From NCBI GenBank assembly GCA_029210695.1, contig JARGFH010000030.1, positions 1 through 43,978 of the forward strand: a DNA stretch of 43,978 nucleotides. Direction: 5' to 3'. This DNA comes from Acidimicrobiia bacterium (GTDB lineage Bacteria; Actinomycetota; Acidimicrobiia; Spongiisociales; JAHEDJ01). A model generated the notes under the pieces. That model was not told where the DNA came from. It ran no database searches and was given only the letters and a program-made list of their open reading frames with translations. Made by a program: the position numbers and the translations under genes. Positions within the stretch are counted from its first letter, which is position 1. Each line of letters opens with the position of its first letter. Shown here piece by piece: positions 32,683-40,086 of this stretch.

Positions 32683-33098
32683 TCGTTTCTACATGGGACG
32701 TCATCTGATCGCTGCGGTTGGGACGAGATGAAATCATGCCGGCGATCATCGAGGTGCCGCTGCGGGCGAGGACGCGAAACCAGCTGACCCTGCTGATGAA
32801 CTCGATCTCATTCACCCCGGGTACCGTGGCCCTGGAGCTCCACGACAATCACCTGATCGTGCACGTGCTCAACACAGACGACCCGGGCGAGGTGGCGGCA
32901 GAGATCCGGACGATGGAGTCGAAGATCATGGCGGTGTTGTCACGGGCCGAATTTGAAGACGCGACCCAAGAGAACGTCTGGCGGCGCTGGCGCCTGGTCG
33001 ACCGACGCTATCTCATCCCGGCCTGGGCTCACCCGCCGCCCGAGATCCATCCGCGCACGTCGGATACTCCCGCCCGGCCGCAGGAGCCGCCGAAGTAG
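32625..33098 (+). pseudogene. mrpE: Remnant of mrpE (Na+/H+ antiporter subunit E) with an in-frame stop
   Basis: WRFLLYFTGRLIVSTWDVI resembles the transmembrane part of MrpE. It stops at TGA 32706-32708, and the same frame resumes with PAIIEVPLRARTRN and FTPGTVALELHDNHLIVHVLNTDDP, the known soluble C-terminal half. The N-terminal helices are missing. Reading continues about 35 residues past the expected end into the antisense of the next gene, as if the original stop was lost. mrpF and mrpG do not follow. An independent short protein from TTG 32718 or ATG 32736 is possible. Confidence 0.65.
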
Positions 33099-33634
33099 TA
33101 GTGGAATTCGAGGCCCTCGAAGGCGCCCTCACCGACGTAGCGGGCCTCGCCGGAGGGTATGGAGTCATCCGCCGCCTGGACATAACCACGCCAAGTACCT
33201 TCGGCATTGGTGATGACGGCCTCCTCCGCCACCCATACGTCGCCAACCTCCCCTCCGTCAAAGAAACGGAGACGATCGTGTCGTTCGGTCCCGCTGACCC
33301 GCGGGTCGGACATGTCGAGTTCGCACACAACGAGGAAACCGGTTCCTCCCTCCGGATTGACCCCCTCGTCCGAGAATTCGCATGTCGCCGTACCCGAGAC
33401 CACCACTGCGTCGGAAGGTATCGCATGGAAGGGGGCTGATTCCGTTGTCAACGACTCCGATCCGCCTGTCGTTGCCACCGTCGTCGAGGACACCGGAACA
33501 GCTGTCGTTGCCACCGTCGTCGAGGGCACCGGGGCGACTGTCGTGGTCGTTGACTCGGATGAGGACGACCCGCAGGCGGCCACCAGGCACGCGGCGAACG
33601 CGGCACCGATGAATCTTGTCGTCGTCAACCTCAT
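33029..33634 (-). CDS. Secreted lipoprotein of unknown function
   Basis: This 201-residue protein has a lipobox (LVAACG, Cys at residue 21) and a Thr/Ser/Val-rich spacer (residues ~27-64). A beta-rich domain of unknown family follows, with TATCEFSDEGVNPEGG, DRLRFFDGGEV and FEGLEFHYYFGG. The spacer is encoded by two 36-base tandem repeats (33468-33503 and 33504-33539). It lies 90 bases after the LysM-WD40 gene with a good ribosome-binding site (GGGGAAGG), so it may be the last member of the Tad operon or separately expressed. Confidence 0.75.
   Translation of the reverse strand: MRLTTTRFIGAAFAACLVAACGSSSSESTTTTVAPVPSTTVATTAVPVSSTTVATTGGSESLTTESAPFHAIPSDAVVVSGTATCEFSDEGVNPEGGTGFLVVCELDMSDPRVSGTERHDRLRFFDGGEVGDVWVAEEAVITNAEGTWRGYVQAADDSIPSGEARYVGEGAFEGLEFHYYFGGSCGRAGVSDVRGWISGGG
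33468..33539. repeat. Two 36-base tandem repeats inside the lipoprotein gene
   Basis: Both units begin GTCGTTGCCACCGTCGTCGA and differ at a few positions. Read on the minus strand they encode the repeated STTVATT-type linker. The linker length is likely to vary between strains. Confidence 0.8.
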
Positions 33635-33724
33635 TACCTTCCCCTTCTCAAGAATTCAGCTCTTCCACGTCGCCTTGCGATGAAGCCGTGTCGCTCTTCC
33701 TTTCGTCCAGGTGTGGGTCGCCGG

Positions 33725-36700
33725 TCACCGCACCGTCCAAATCTTGACGGTCCCGTCGTCGCTGGCGGTGGCGATGCGGGTACCGTCGGGGCTCCACGCC
33801 ACGTCCGTTACCTCATCGGTGTGGCCGGTGAGCGTGGCCAGTTCGTCGCCCGAGCCCGCATCCCAGATCCTGGCGGTCCCGTCGCTGCCGGCGGTGGCGA
33901 TCCGGTTGCCCTCGGGGCTCCACGCCACCACCCACACTTTTCCGGTGTGGCCGATGAGGGTGACCAACCCGTCGCCGGTGTTGGCGTCCCAGACCTTGGC
34001 GATCTTCCCATCGCGGCCGGCGGTGGCGATCCGGGTGCCGTCGGGACTCCACGCCAAGTCCGTCACCTTTAGGAGGCTCGGGATCGTGAGCAGTTCGTCG
34101 CCGGTGGTGGCGTCCCAGACCCTGACGCTCGTCCTGCAGGTGGTGGCGAGGCGGGTGCCGTCGGGGCTCCACGCCGCCTCCCACACCCATGAAGTGGGTC
34201 CAGGGCAGAGGGACAGTGTGAACTGTTCCTCACCGGTGGTGGCGTCGAGCACCGCTGCCCACCCCCAGGCACCGCCGACGACGATGCGGGTGCCGTCGGG
34301 GCTGTAGGCCACGGTCCCATCGCTAATCCAGCCGAGGAGTTCGTCGCCGGTGGCGGCGTCGTAGACCGCTGATCCCGGCCCCACGATCGCCAGGCGGGTG
34401 CCGTCGGGGCTGTAGTCCATTGCCACCCTCACGGTTTCGAAGTTCCCCAGGCTAAAGGAGAGCAGTTCGTCGCCGGTTGGGTAGCCGACGAGCGCGGCTA
34501 CTCCCCTACCCGACTGGGCCATAACGAGGAGACGGTCGGCTCCATCGGGTGCCTCTTGGGCGGGGTCGAGGACGACGATTGGGTCCCAGGTGCCGTCGTT
34601 GATCGGCGACAGCCGACCATCGAGCGGTGTGGTCGCGGTCACCTCCACTGCGGCTGTCTTGGCCTCGAGGATCGGAAGGACATCGGTCAGGTTGTCGACA
34701 ACGGTGATCCGTTCGAGCTGTTCGAGCCCGTCTCCGAATCCGACGCACATGATGTGGATGCCGTCGGCGAGAGGCGTGGTGGCAAGCTCGGTGGCGATCG
34801 TGGCGCACGTGTCGAGGAGATCATCAGGTTCGCCGGTGACGCGGGTTGCCCCTGCGAACTCGAGGTCGAGGAGGAGGTGGACGTCGCCGGTGTGCCCGAC
34901 CGTGACGAGTGTCGGGTACGGGGCGGGGACGGCGGTTGCCTTGCGTCGGAGCAGCTCGGCGTCCGTGGTGGCCGAGAGTGTCCAGCTGCGGCCGCCGTCG
35001 TCGATGGCCCATCCGGGTGGCGGGTTGGTGTGCGGTGTCCAAAGGAGGAGCCGGAGGGTGTGTGGGCTGAGGTGGACACCGACGACATGCGGCGGCTGCT
35101 GGTGGGCAGCATTGACGTCGTGGACCATGGCTCGCAGGGCGATGTCGACGAACTCCGTGGCGGTCGGGGCAGCCGATGCTCGTATTGTCGCCTCCGTCTT
35201 TTGTGCCTCGGCGGGTGGCGGTGTGGGTGCGGTCCCGGTTCGGCGGCGTCGCAGCTGACCGGCTCGGAGCCGGCGCAGCAGGCCGACGACACCGGCACCG
35301 AGGATCCCGAGACCGGCCAGCCGGACGGCGATCGGGAACAGATCCCCGAACGGCCCGGCGTCGGCGGTGTCGTCAGCCGCCTCGATATCGGCCGGTTCGA
35401 TGTCGTCGGCCTGGATCGTGCGCGGCGACGTGGTGTCTTCCATGGGTGGCGCGGTCGGTGTGCTCGTTGCTTGGGCAGGCACAATGGTCTGCGGTGTTGC
35501 GTCCGGGTGCGTGGTGTCCGGTGTCGAGGTGGATGGTGGTGGCACATCCACGCTCGGTTCGGCCCAGCCGGTCTCGGGCTCGACTGCCGGGGCTGTGTTG
35601 CCCGGGATCGCGGGTAGTTCGAAGACCTGTCCCGGGTCGATGAGGTCGGGGTCGTGCGGGGGTGCGAGCCGGTCCAGGTTCATGTCGACAAGTTGTCGCC
35701 AGTAGTCGGCGACTTCTGTGGTCGTCGGGGCCTCGTCGAGCGCGTCGGTGAGGGTCGTTTCTGCGATGCTCCAGAAGGTGTCGCCCTGTGCGACGGTGAT
35801 CTTCGCAGGACCTTCGGCTGGAGGTGGCGAGGCGGTTTCGGCTCGCAGGTCGGAGGGGACGGGTGGGAGTTCGAAGACCTGTCCCGGGTAGATGAGGTCG
35901 GGCTCGTGCGGGGGTGCGAGCCGGTCCAGGTTCATGTCGACAAGTTGTCGCCAGTAGTCGGCGATCTCCTGGTTGGACGGTAGTCGTCCCCAGGCGTCGG
36001 CCAGTGTGGTTTGGGCGATGTTCCAAAAGGCATCCCCGGGCTCGACCGCAACCTCGGTCGCTGCCTGCTCGGTTGCGGGTTGCTCGGTCGCCGCCGGCTC
36101 GTCGGTGGTGTTGGCGTCGGCGGGGAGGAGGAGCTGCCAGCCGGGCGTGAGGGTGTCGGTGGTCTCGGTGAAGCGGTACCCGTCGTTCATGGTGCGGCCG
36201 GCGTTGAGGGTCTGGATCTCGTTCCAGCGTCGCCCGTTGGCGAGGGTGTCCTCGGCGATCTTCCAGAGGGTGTCGTGGCGTTGCACCCGGTAGGTCGGGT
36301 GCGATGTTGGCGCCTCGGATCGGGTCGGTTGTTGGTCGTCGGCTCGCTGCCATGGCCCCTCATCGATGTCCAGCACCGGCTGAGCGGACACGTCGACGAG
36401 GGATGCGGCCAGCGGGGTTGCCGCTGCTGGCAGTGCCCGCATCGGTCCGAGAGTGGCCACGGCCAGGGTGATGGCGGCAACGAGTTGAGCGACGGCTGGT
36501 TGCAGTCCGGGCAGAACGGGGAGCCGTCGTGCGGTGCGGCCGCGGAGCGCAGCAGCCATCTCGACGGCGAGGACGATGGCGAGCTGTGCCCAGATAACCC
36601 ATACGATGACTGCCAGCGTGTTGATGATCAGGTTCGGGTCGATGCCGCCGCGGAGGGCGAGTTGGATCTGGTCGAGGGTGGGGATGCTGGTGGGTAGGGG

Positions 36701-36805
36701 CCAGCCGACGTAGGCGATCAGCCCGGCCGGGACGGCGATGGTGAAGAGTGCGAGGGCGATGAGGGCGACGAGCCCGTTGATGGCGTGTTTGGCGTGTCGC
36801 ATCAT
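33725..36805 (-). CDS. Tad-locus membrane protein: three LysM domains and a C-terminal WD40-like propeller
   Basis: This protein has 1026 residues. Three membrane helices lie near 10-33, 60-84 and 103-125. Three LysM-type domains follow at ~172-228, 252-314 and 335-398 (peptidoglycan binding), then a Pro/Thr-rich spacer and a helix at ~493-511. An unrecognised domain spans ~545-760. Six WD-like blades occupy ~770-1026, each with a SPDGTRxA and W/V-D-xxTGDEL pattern. LysM proteins in actinobacterial Tad loci usually end in a transcription-activator-type domain, so a propeller here looks like a domain swap. The predicted topology places LysM outside and the propeller inside. The ATG at 36805 overlaps the upstream stop. 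Confidence 0.85.
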   Translation of the reverse strand: MMRHAKHAINGLVALIALALFTIAVPAGLIAYVGWPLPTSIPTLDQIQLALRGGIDPNLIINTLAVIVWVIWAQLAIVLAVEMAAALRGRTARRLPVLPGLQPAVAQLVAAITLAVATLGPMRALPAAATPLAASLVDVSAQPVLDIDEGPWQRADDQQPTRSEAPTSHPTYRVQRHDTLWKIAEDTLANGRRWNEIQTLNAGRTMNDGYRFTETTDTLTPGWQLLLPADANTTDEPAATEQPATEQAATEVAVEPGDAFWNIAQTTLADAWGRLPSNQEIADYWRQLVDMNLDRLAPPHEPDLIYPGQVFELPPVPSDLRAETASPPPAEGPAKITVAQGDTFWSIAETTLTDALDEAPTTTEVADYWRQLVDMNLDRLAPPHDPDLIDPGQVFELPAIPGNTAPAVEPETGWAEPSVDVPPPSTSTPDTTHPDATPQTIVPAQATSTPTAPPMEDTTSPRTIQADDIEPADIEAADDTADAGPFGDLFPIAVRLAGLGILGAGVVGLLRRLRAGQLRRRRTGTAPTPPPAEAQKTEATIRASAAPTATEFVDIALRAMVHDVNAAHQQPPHVVGVHLSPHTLRLLLWTPHTNPPPGWAIDDGGRSWTLSATTDAELLRRKATAVPAPYPTLVTVGHTGDVHLLLDLEFAGATRVTGEPDDLLDTCATIATELATTPLADGIHIMCVGFGDGLEQLERITVVDNLTDVLPILEAKTAAVEVTATTPLDGRLSPINDGTWDPIVVLDPAQEAPDGADRLLVMAQSGRGVAALVGYPTGDELLSFSLGNFETVRVAMDYSPDGTRLAIVGPGSAVYDAATGDELLGWISDGTVAYSPDGTRIVVGGAWGWAAVLDATTGEEQFTLSLCPGPTSWVWEAAWSPDGTRLATTCRTSVRVWDATTGDELLTIPSLLKVTDLAWSPDGTRIATAGRDGKIAKVWDANTGDGLVTLIGHTGKVWVVAWSPEGNRIATAGSDGTARIWDAGSGDELATLTGHTDEVTDVAWSPDGTRIATASDDGTVKIWTVR
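33775..34420. repeat. Tandem WD40-type repeats at DNA level
   Basis: The plus-strand motif CGGGTGCCGTCGGGGCT and its variants recur about every 105-140 bases (near 33778, 33903, 34029, 34149, 34287 and 34394). They encode the SPDGTR segment of successive blades. The periodicity and divergence are those of protein repeats, not a CRISPR array. Confidence 0.8.
35617..35964. repeat. 96-base near-perfect direct repeats encoding LysM halves
   Basis: Bases 35617-35712 and 35869-35964 are almost identical, with only about two differences seen by eye. They encode the shared ADYWRQLVDMNLDRLAPPH and PGQVFELP segments of LysM domains two and three. The surrounding halves have diverged, so this suggests a recent internal duplication or gene conversion. 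Confidence 0.8.
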
Positions 36806-37206
36806 GGCTCCTCGGTGATGGCTGCGGCGGTCTCGGTTGCGGTGACAGTGATGGGACCGGTGGGAAGCAGTACCGGGTCGACGGTGAGTTCGACCGTGAC
36901 GGTGATGGTGTCGTCGGTGACGACGATTTCGCTGGCCGTGTGCCCGAGGTCTGTCAGGTAGTCGCGGGCTTCCTGTTCTGCGGCGGCGGGGAGGAGTCGG
37001 ACGATGCCGTCGGTGCGGAGAGTGTCGAGGTCGACGGCCTGGGCTCCGGCCCGGGCGGCGTTGTCGGCGAGGTTGCTGGCCTCCCGTAGTGCGTTGACCT
37101 TGCGGCCCCCATCGACGACAAGTCCCGCTGCGGCGAGGAGGGCGAGAGCGAGCACCGCCAAGAAGGTGGAGACGGCTCCCCTTTCACTACGGAGCCGAGC
37201 GTTCAC
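36802..37206 (-). CDS. TadG/Rv3654c-like pseudopilin
   Basis: In this 134-residue protein, RGAVSTFLAVLALALLAAAGLVVDGG is a class III prepilin-like N-terminus followed by one helix. The rest is a short extracellular alpha/beta part (NLADNAARAGAQAVD, then beta strands). It matches the helicase/secretion-neighbourhood TadE-like group. Phe replaces the usual Glu+5 (AVSTF), so processing or packing may differ. The GTG start overlaps the TadE stop (GTGA), and its own stop overlaps the LysM-WD40 gene. Confidence 0.8.
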   Translation of the reverse strand: MNARLRSERGAVSTFLAVLALALLAAAGLVVDGGRKVNALREASNLADNAARAGAQAVDLDTLRTDGIVRLLPAAAEQEARDYLTDLGHTASEIVVTDDTITVTVELTVDPVLLPTGPITVTATETAAAITEEP

Positions 37207-37631
37207 GGTGTCGCCCCCTCCGCGTTGGCGCGATAGGCGTCGATGATTTCGACACCCGTCGACGAGAAGGTGCGAGTGCCGGGGACGGCGAGCATGGCCA
37301 GATCGGAGAAGGCGGCGTCGCAGCTGACGGTCACGGCTACCCGGCCCCCCGGCGTGAAGTCGGAGGTGTCGATGTTCACCTCGAGCTGCCGGCAGCTCAC
37401 CGTGCCCGCGGCGATATTCGCCGAGGCGCTATCGATGGCGGCTTGTTCCGCGGCTTGTGAGCTAGCGGCGAGTGAGGCGGCGCGGGCGGCTTCTTGGGCG
37501 GCGTTGGCCACGTCACCCTCGGCTTGCGTAACCCTGCCGGCGAACACCACGAGCAGCAAGAACCCGATCAGCAGTGGGGTGAGCACCGCCAGTTCGGTCG
37601 AAACCGCCCCGTCTTCAGACCTCCGTATCAT
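37203..37631 (-). CDS. tadE: TadE-family pseudopilin
   Basis: In this 142-residue protein, the N-terminal EDGAVSTELAVLTPLLIGFLLLVVFAG has the Gly/Ala cleavage site and Glu+5 of prepilins. A coiled helix follows (DVANAAQEAARAAS, typical of TadE), then a beta domain with two cysteines (SCRQL, VSCDAAF). TadE is a minor pilin-like component thought to prime Flp pilus assembly. It overlaps both neighbours by 4 bp. Confidence 0.85.
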   Translation of the reverse strand: MIRRSEDGAVSTELAVLTPLLIGFLLLVVFAGRVTQAEGDVANAAQEAARAASLAASSQAAEQAAIDSASANIAAGTVSCRQLEVNIDTSDFTPGGRVAVTVSCDAAFSDLAMLAVPGTRTFSSTGVEIIDAYRANAEGATP

Positions 37632-38026
37632 CGGTCAGGCTCCTGAATGAAGCGCTCCACTCCGCCGGTGGCGTGGGCGGTCACCCGCCAGTCGAATCCG
37701 GGCAGGATGCGAGGTGCCCGTCCGGTCACGTCGACGGTGACCGTGTCGGCAGTCCGGCTGACGGACACCTCCGGGTCGGTGAGGTTGCCGGCGGCGTCCA
37801 GGAACCACTCTGCTGCCCGCACGCCGTCGTCTTCGGTTGCCGTGACTACTTGGGCGGCGTCGAGCGCTTCGCGGGCGGCAGCTTCGGCGACTTGGCGGGC
37901 ATGCCACCACAGAGCGACCTGGAACGGCACCAGGACGAGCGCGATGATCACCGGCATGACCACGGCCAGCTCGGTCGAGGTCAGCCCGCGTTCCGTCCTG
38001 TGCGGTCCCGTCACCGTCATGCCCAT
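37628..38026 (-). CDS. TadE-family pseudopilin (second copy)
   Basis: This 132-residue protein has RGLTSTELAVVMPVIIALVLVPFQVALWWHARQVAEAAAREALDAAQ, again a prepilin-like cleavage site with Glu+5, then a helix and a beta domain ending VTAHATGGVERF. It probably works with the other TadE/TadG proteins in pilus biogenesis. ATG 38026 or 38020 are both possible. The stop overlaps the next start (ATGA). Confidence 0.85.
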   Translation of the reverse strand: MGMTVTGPHRTERGLTSTELAVVMPVIIALVLVPFQVALWWHARQVAEAAAREALDAAQVVTATEDDGVRAAEWFLDAAGNLTDPEVSVSRTADTVTVDVTGRAPRILPGFDWRVTAHATGGVERFIQEPDR

Positions 38027-38034
38027 GCTCCCGT

Positions 38035-38253
38035 TCAGGGTGTGGGTGGGGTGACGTTGTCGGGGATCGCCTCGGCGTTTGACCGCATCTTGGCGATCAG
38101 GATCACACCTGCGGCGACGGCGATGGCGACCAGCACGCCGGTGAGTACGGCGGCCTCGGTCGACATCGCTCCTTTCTCGTCCTCGATGTCGATCCCGAGA
38201 CGGGTCAGCCCTACCTCGATGAGGAGGCGGGCGTAGTCGATGTAGGCGGTCAT
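38035..38253 (-). CDS. flp: Flp-type pilin
   Basis: In this 72-residue protein the N-terminal ~29 residues are a leader-like segment (MTAYIDYARLLIEVGLTRLG...). KGAMSTEAAVLTGVLVAIAVAAGVILIAKM is the prepilin site with Glu+5 and the hydrophobic stalk, and a short tail of 16 residues follows. It is probably the major Flp pilin subunit. The leader is longer than in classical Flp and resembles the actinobacterial Rv3656c-type. GGGAG precedes the ATG. Confidence 0.8.
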   Translation of the reverse strand: MTAYIDYARLLIEVGLTRLGIDIEDEKGAMSTEAAVLTGVLVAIAVAAGVILIAKMRSNAEAIPDNVTPPTP

Positions 38254-38317
38254 GGATGGTGCTCCCTTCGCTGTGTAACGTGGTTCCTCCGCTGGTTGGG
38301 GGTGTCATGGTTGGGTG

Positions 38318-39226
38318 TCATGGGACCGTTCCGGGGGTGGAGATGGCTTGAACGACGCCGAAACCGATGAACAGGATCATGCCGACCACGAGGGTGACGA
38401 CTGGTAGCAGCATCTTCTCGGTGGCGGATTCGGCTTGGGCTTCGATGGCTGCGGTTTGGGCGGCCCGCATCGAGTCGGCTTTGGCGGCGAGCGAGGCGCG
38501 GATTCGGGCTCCTTGGTCCCCGGCCAGTTGCGCAGCAGCCGCCAATTCCCGGAGTTCGTCGACGCCGAGTTCGACACCGAGGTCGTCGAAGATCTCCCAC
38601 GGAGTGCGGTTGGTGATGCGGGCCTTGCGTAGGGAGGCTCGGATCTCGGCGAACGCCCAGCCGTCGCCGAGGTCGGCTGATGCCTGCAGGGCGGTCTCGA
38701 GGCCTCCGCCGCCGGCGAGGATGACGGTGACCAGGTCGAGGTACGCGGAGAGCGAGTGGCGGAAGTCCCGACGGCGTCGCTCGATCCGCTCGGCCAAACC
38801 CAGGTCCGGGTAGAGGAACCCGGCTACCCCGAGCCCGATCGCCGCTACCGCGGCCACAGCGGGCGATATGGACACTCCGGCTGCCGCCACTGCGAGCGTG
38901 AAGAGGACGGGGATGGCGAAGCCGGCGAGACCGGCGAGGAGCTTCTCGTAGGCGTGGGCTTCGACTGTCTTCCCAAGTGCGCGGAGCCGGGTGGACAGAC
39001 GCCCCATGTCGACCAGTCCAGTGGCTTCGAGCAGCCGTACCCCTGCCTGTCCGATCCGCTCAGCGAACGCACCGGTGGTCACCGGCTGCGTGGTTGCGGG
39101 TCGGGGTTTCTCAAGGCCGGCGAGGGCTTCGGCGAGTGGGATCGGTCGGGGCCGTATCGCCCGGACCCCGAGATACACACCGGCCCCGACCGTCGCTCCG
39201 GCCGTCATGGCTGCCAGGACACTCAT
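38318..39226 (-). CDS. tadC: TadC inner-membrane platform protein
   Basis: This 302-residue protein has three to four membrane helices and a central cytoplasmic T2SS-F domain (RRRRDFRHSLSAYLDLVTVILAGGGGLETAL through ELRELAAAAQLAGDQGARIRASL). With TadB it forms the membrane platform that couples the TadA ATPase to pilin movement. The ATG at 39226 overlaps the TadB stop. A 64-base gap to the pilin gene holds its ribosome-binding site. Confidence 0.92.
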   Translation of the reverse strand: MSVLAAMTAGATVGAGVYLGVRAIRPRPIPLAEALAGLEKPRPATTQPVTTGAFAERIGQAGVRLLEATGLVDMGRLSTRLRALGKTVEAHAYEKLLAGLAGFAIPVLFTLAVAAAGVSISPAVAAVAAIGLGVAGFLYPDLGLAERIERRRRDFRHSLSAYLDLVTVILAGGGGLETALQASADLGDGWAFAEIRASLRKARITNRTPWEIFDDLGVELGVDELRELAAAAQLAGDQGARIRASLAAKADSMRAAQTAAIEAQAESATEKMLLPVVTLVVGMILFIGFGVVQAISTPGTVP

Positions 39227-40086
39227 CGGATCGGCTCCCGAGTGATGTGGCGGAGGGTGAAGCGTTCCGGTGCTTCGAGGCGACTGTAGCGGTGGAGCAT
39301 GACACCGGCCCCGAAGAACACGGCCGTCACCACTACGAGCCATCCCTGCCCGGCGACGGTGTTGTATGGCTCCAACAGGTGCCGGGCGAACACGTCGAGG
39401 AACGCGACGGTGGCGGCGGTGATCCCGACTGCGATGCGGGCCGAGGTGCGGATCCGGGCCCGGCCGATCTCGATCCGGGAGCGCATGCGCACGTCACCGC
39501 GGATCGCGTCCGCCAACCTGGCCAGCAGCGGGCCCAGGTCGCGGGCTTCGAGACGGGCGGCCGCGGCCAACGCCGCCACCACCATGTCCGCCGACGAATG
39601 ATCCAGTTCCCTCGCGAGAGTGTCGAGGGCGGCGTCGAGGGGTTGATGCCGCAGGCGCCGGGCGAAGGCTTCGAGCTGGGGCCGGATGGCGGTGGGGGCG
39701 ACCGCCGCGGTCTGGATCAGCGACGACTCCAACCCGGCGGCGCCGGCCATCGTGTCGCGGAGCATGTCCGCCCAGGTGGCGATCGCGTCGGCGGTTGCCG
39801 CCTCGCGGGCACGGTGGGCCTCGCCGCCGAGGGCCGCCGGCCCGACCAGCACACCTGCGAACACGGCGACCCCAGCGACCGGCCAACGGGTGACCAAACC
39901 CACCACGAGTCCGGCGACCGTGGCGATGGATAGCCAGGCGACGGCGCGTTCGGCGGGCACCGCCGTCGGCACCAAGCGGCCGGCCGGCGGGACGACCCGG
40001 ATGCCGCGGATGGCGGTCACGCCCAGCCACACTCCGAAGCCGATCACGGCACCGAGCAGGGAAGCGATCAAGATCAGCACGGTCAC
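39223..40086 (-). CDS. tadB: TadB inner-membrane platform protein
   Basis: This protein of about 287 residues has N-terminal and C-terminal membrane helices and a T2SS-F domain (ADAIATWADMLRDTMAGAAGLESSLIQTA, DHSSADMVVAALAAAARLEARDLGPLL). It pairs with TadC. The GTG at 40086 gives the same GTGA overlap as elsewhere in the operon; the GTG one codon earlier is equally readable. Confidence 0.92.
   Translation of the reverse strand: MTVLILIASLLGAVIGFGVWLGVTAIRGIRVVPPAGRLVPTAVPAERAVAWLSIATVAGLVVGLVTRWPVAGVAVFAGVLVGPAALGGEAHRAREAATADAIATWADMLRDTMAGAAGLESSLIQTAAVAPTAIRPQLEAFARRLRHQPLDAALDTLARELDHSSADMVVAALAAAARLEARDLGPLLARLADAIRGDVRMRSRIEIGRARIRTSARIAVGITAATVAFLDVFARHLLEPYNTVAGQGWLVVVTAVFFGAGVMLHRYSRLEAPERFTLRHITREPIR

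Noticed and set aside
33775-34420. Regular DNA repeats resembling a CRISPR array
   Set aside because: Repeats are diverged, in frame and encode WD-type blades; no cas genes are present.
34556-35617. Long plus-strand reading frame opposite the LysM-WD40 gene
   Set aside because: It is a high-GC shadow of the real minus-strand gene; it has no family similarity, and the opposite strand shows clear LysM and WD-like domains.
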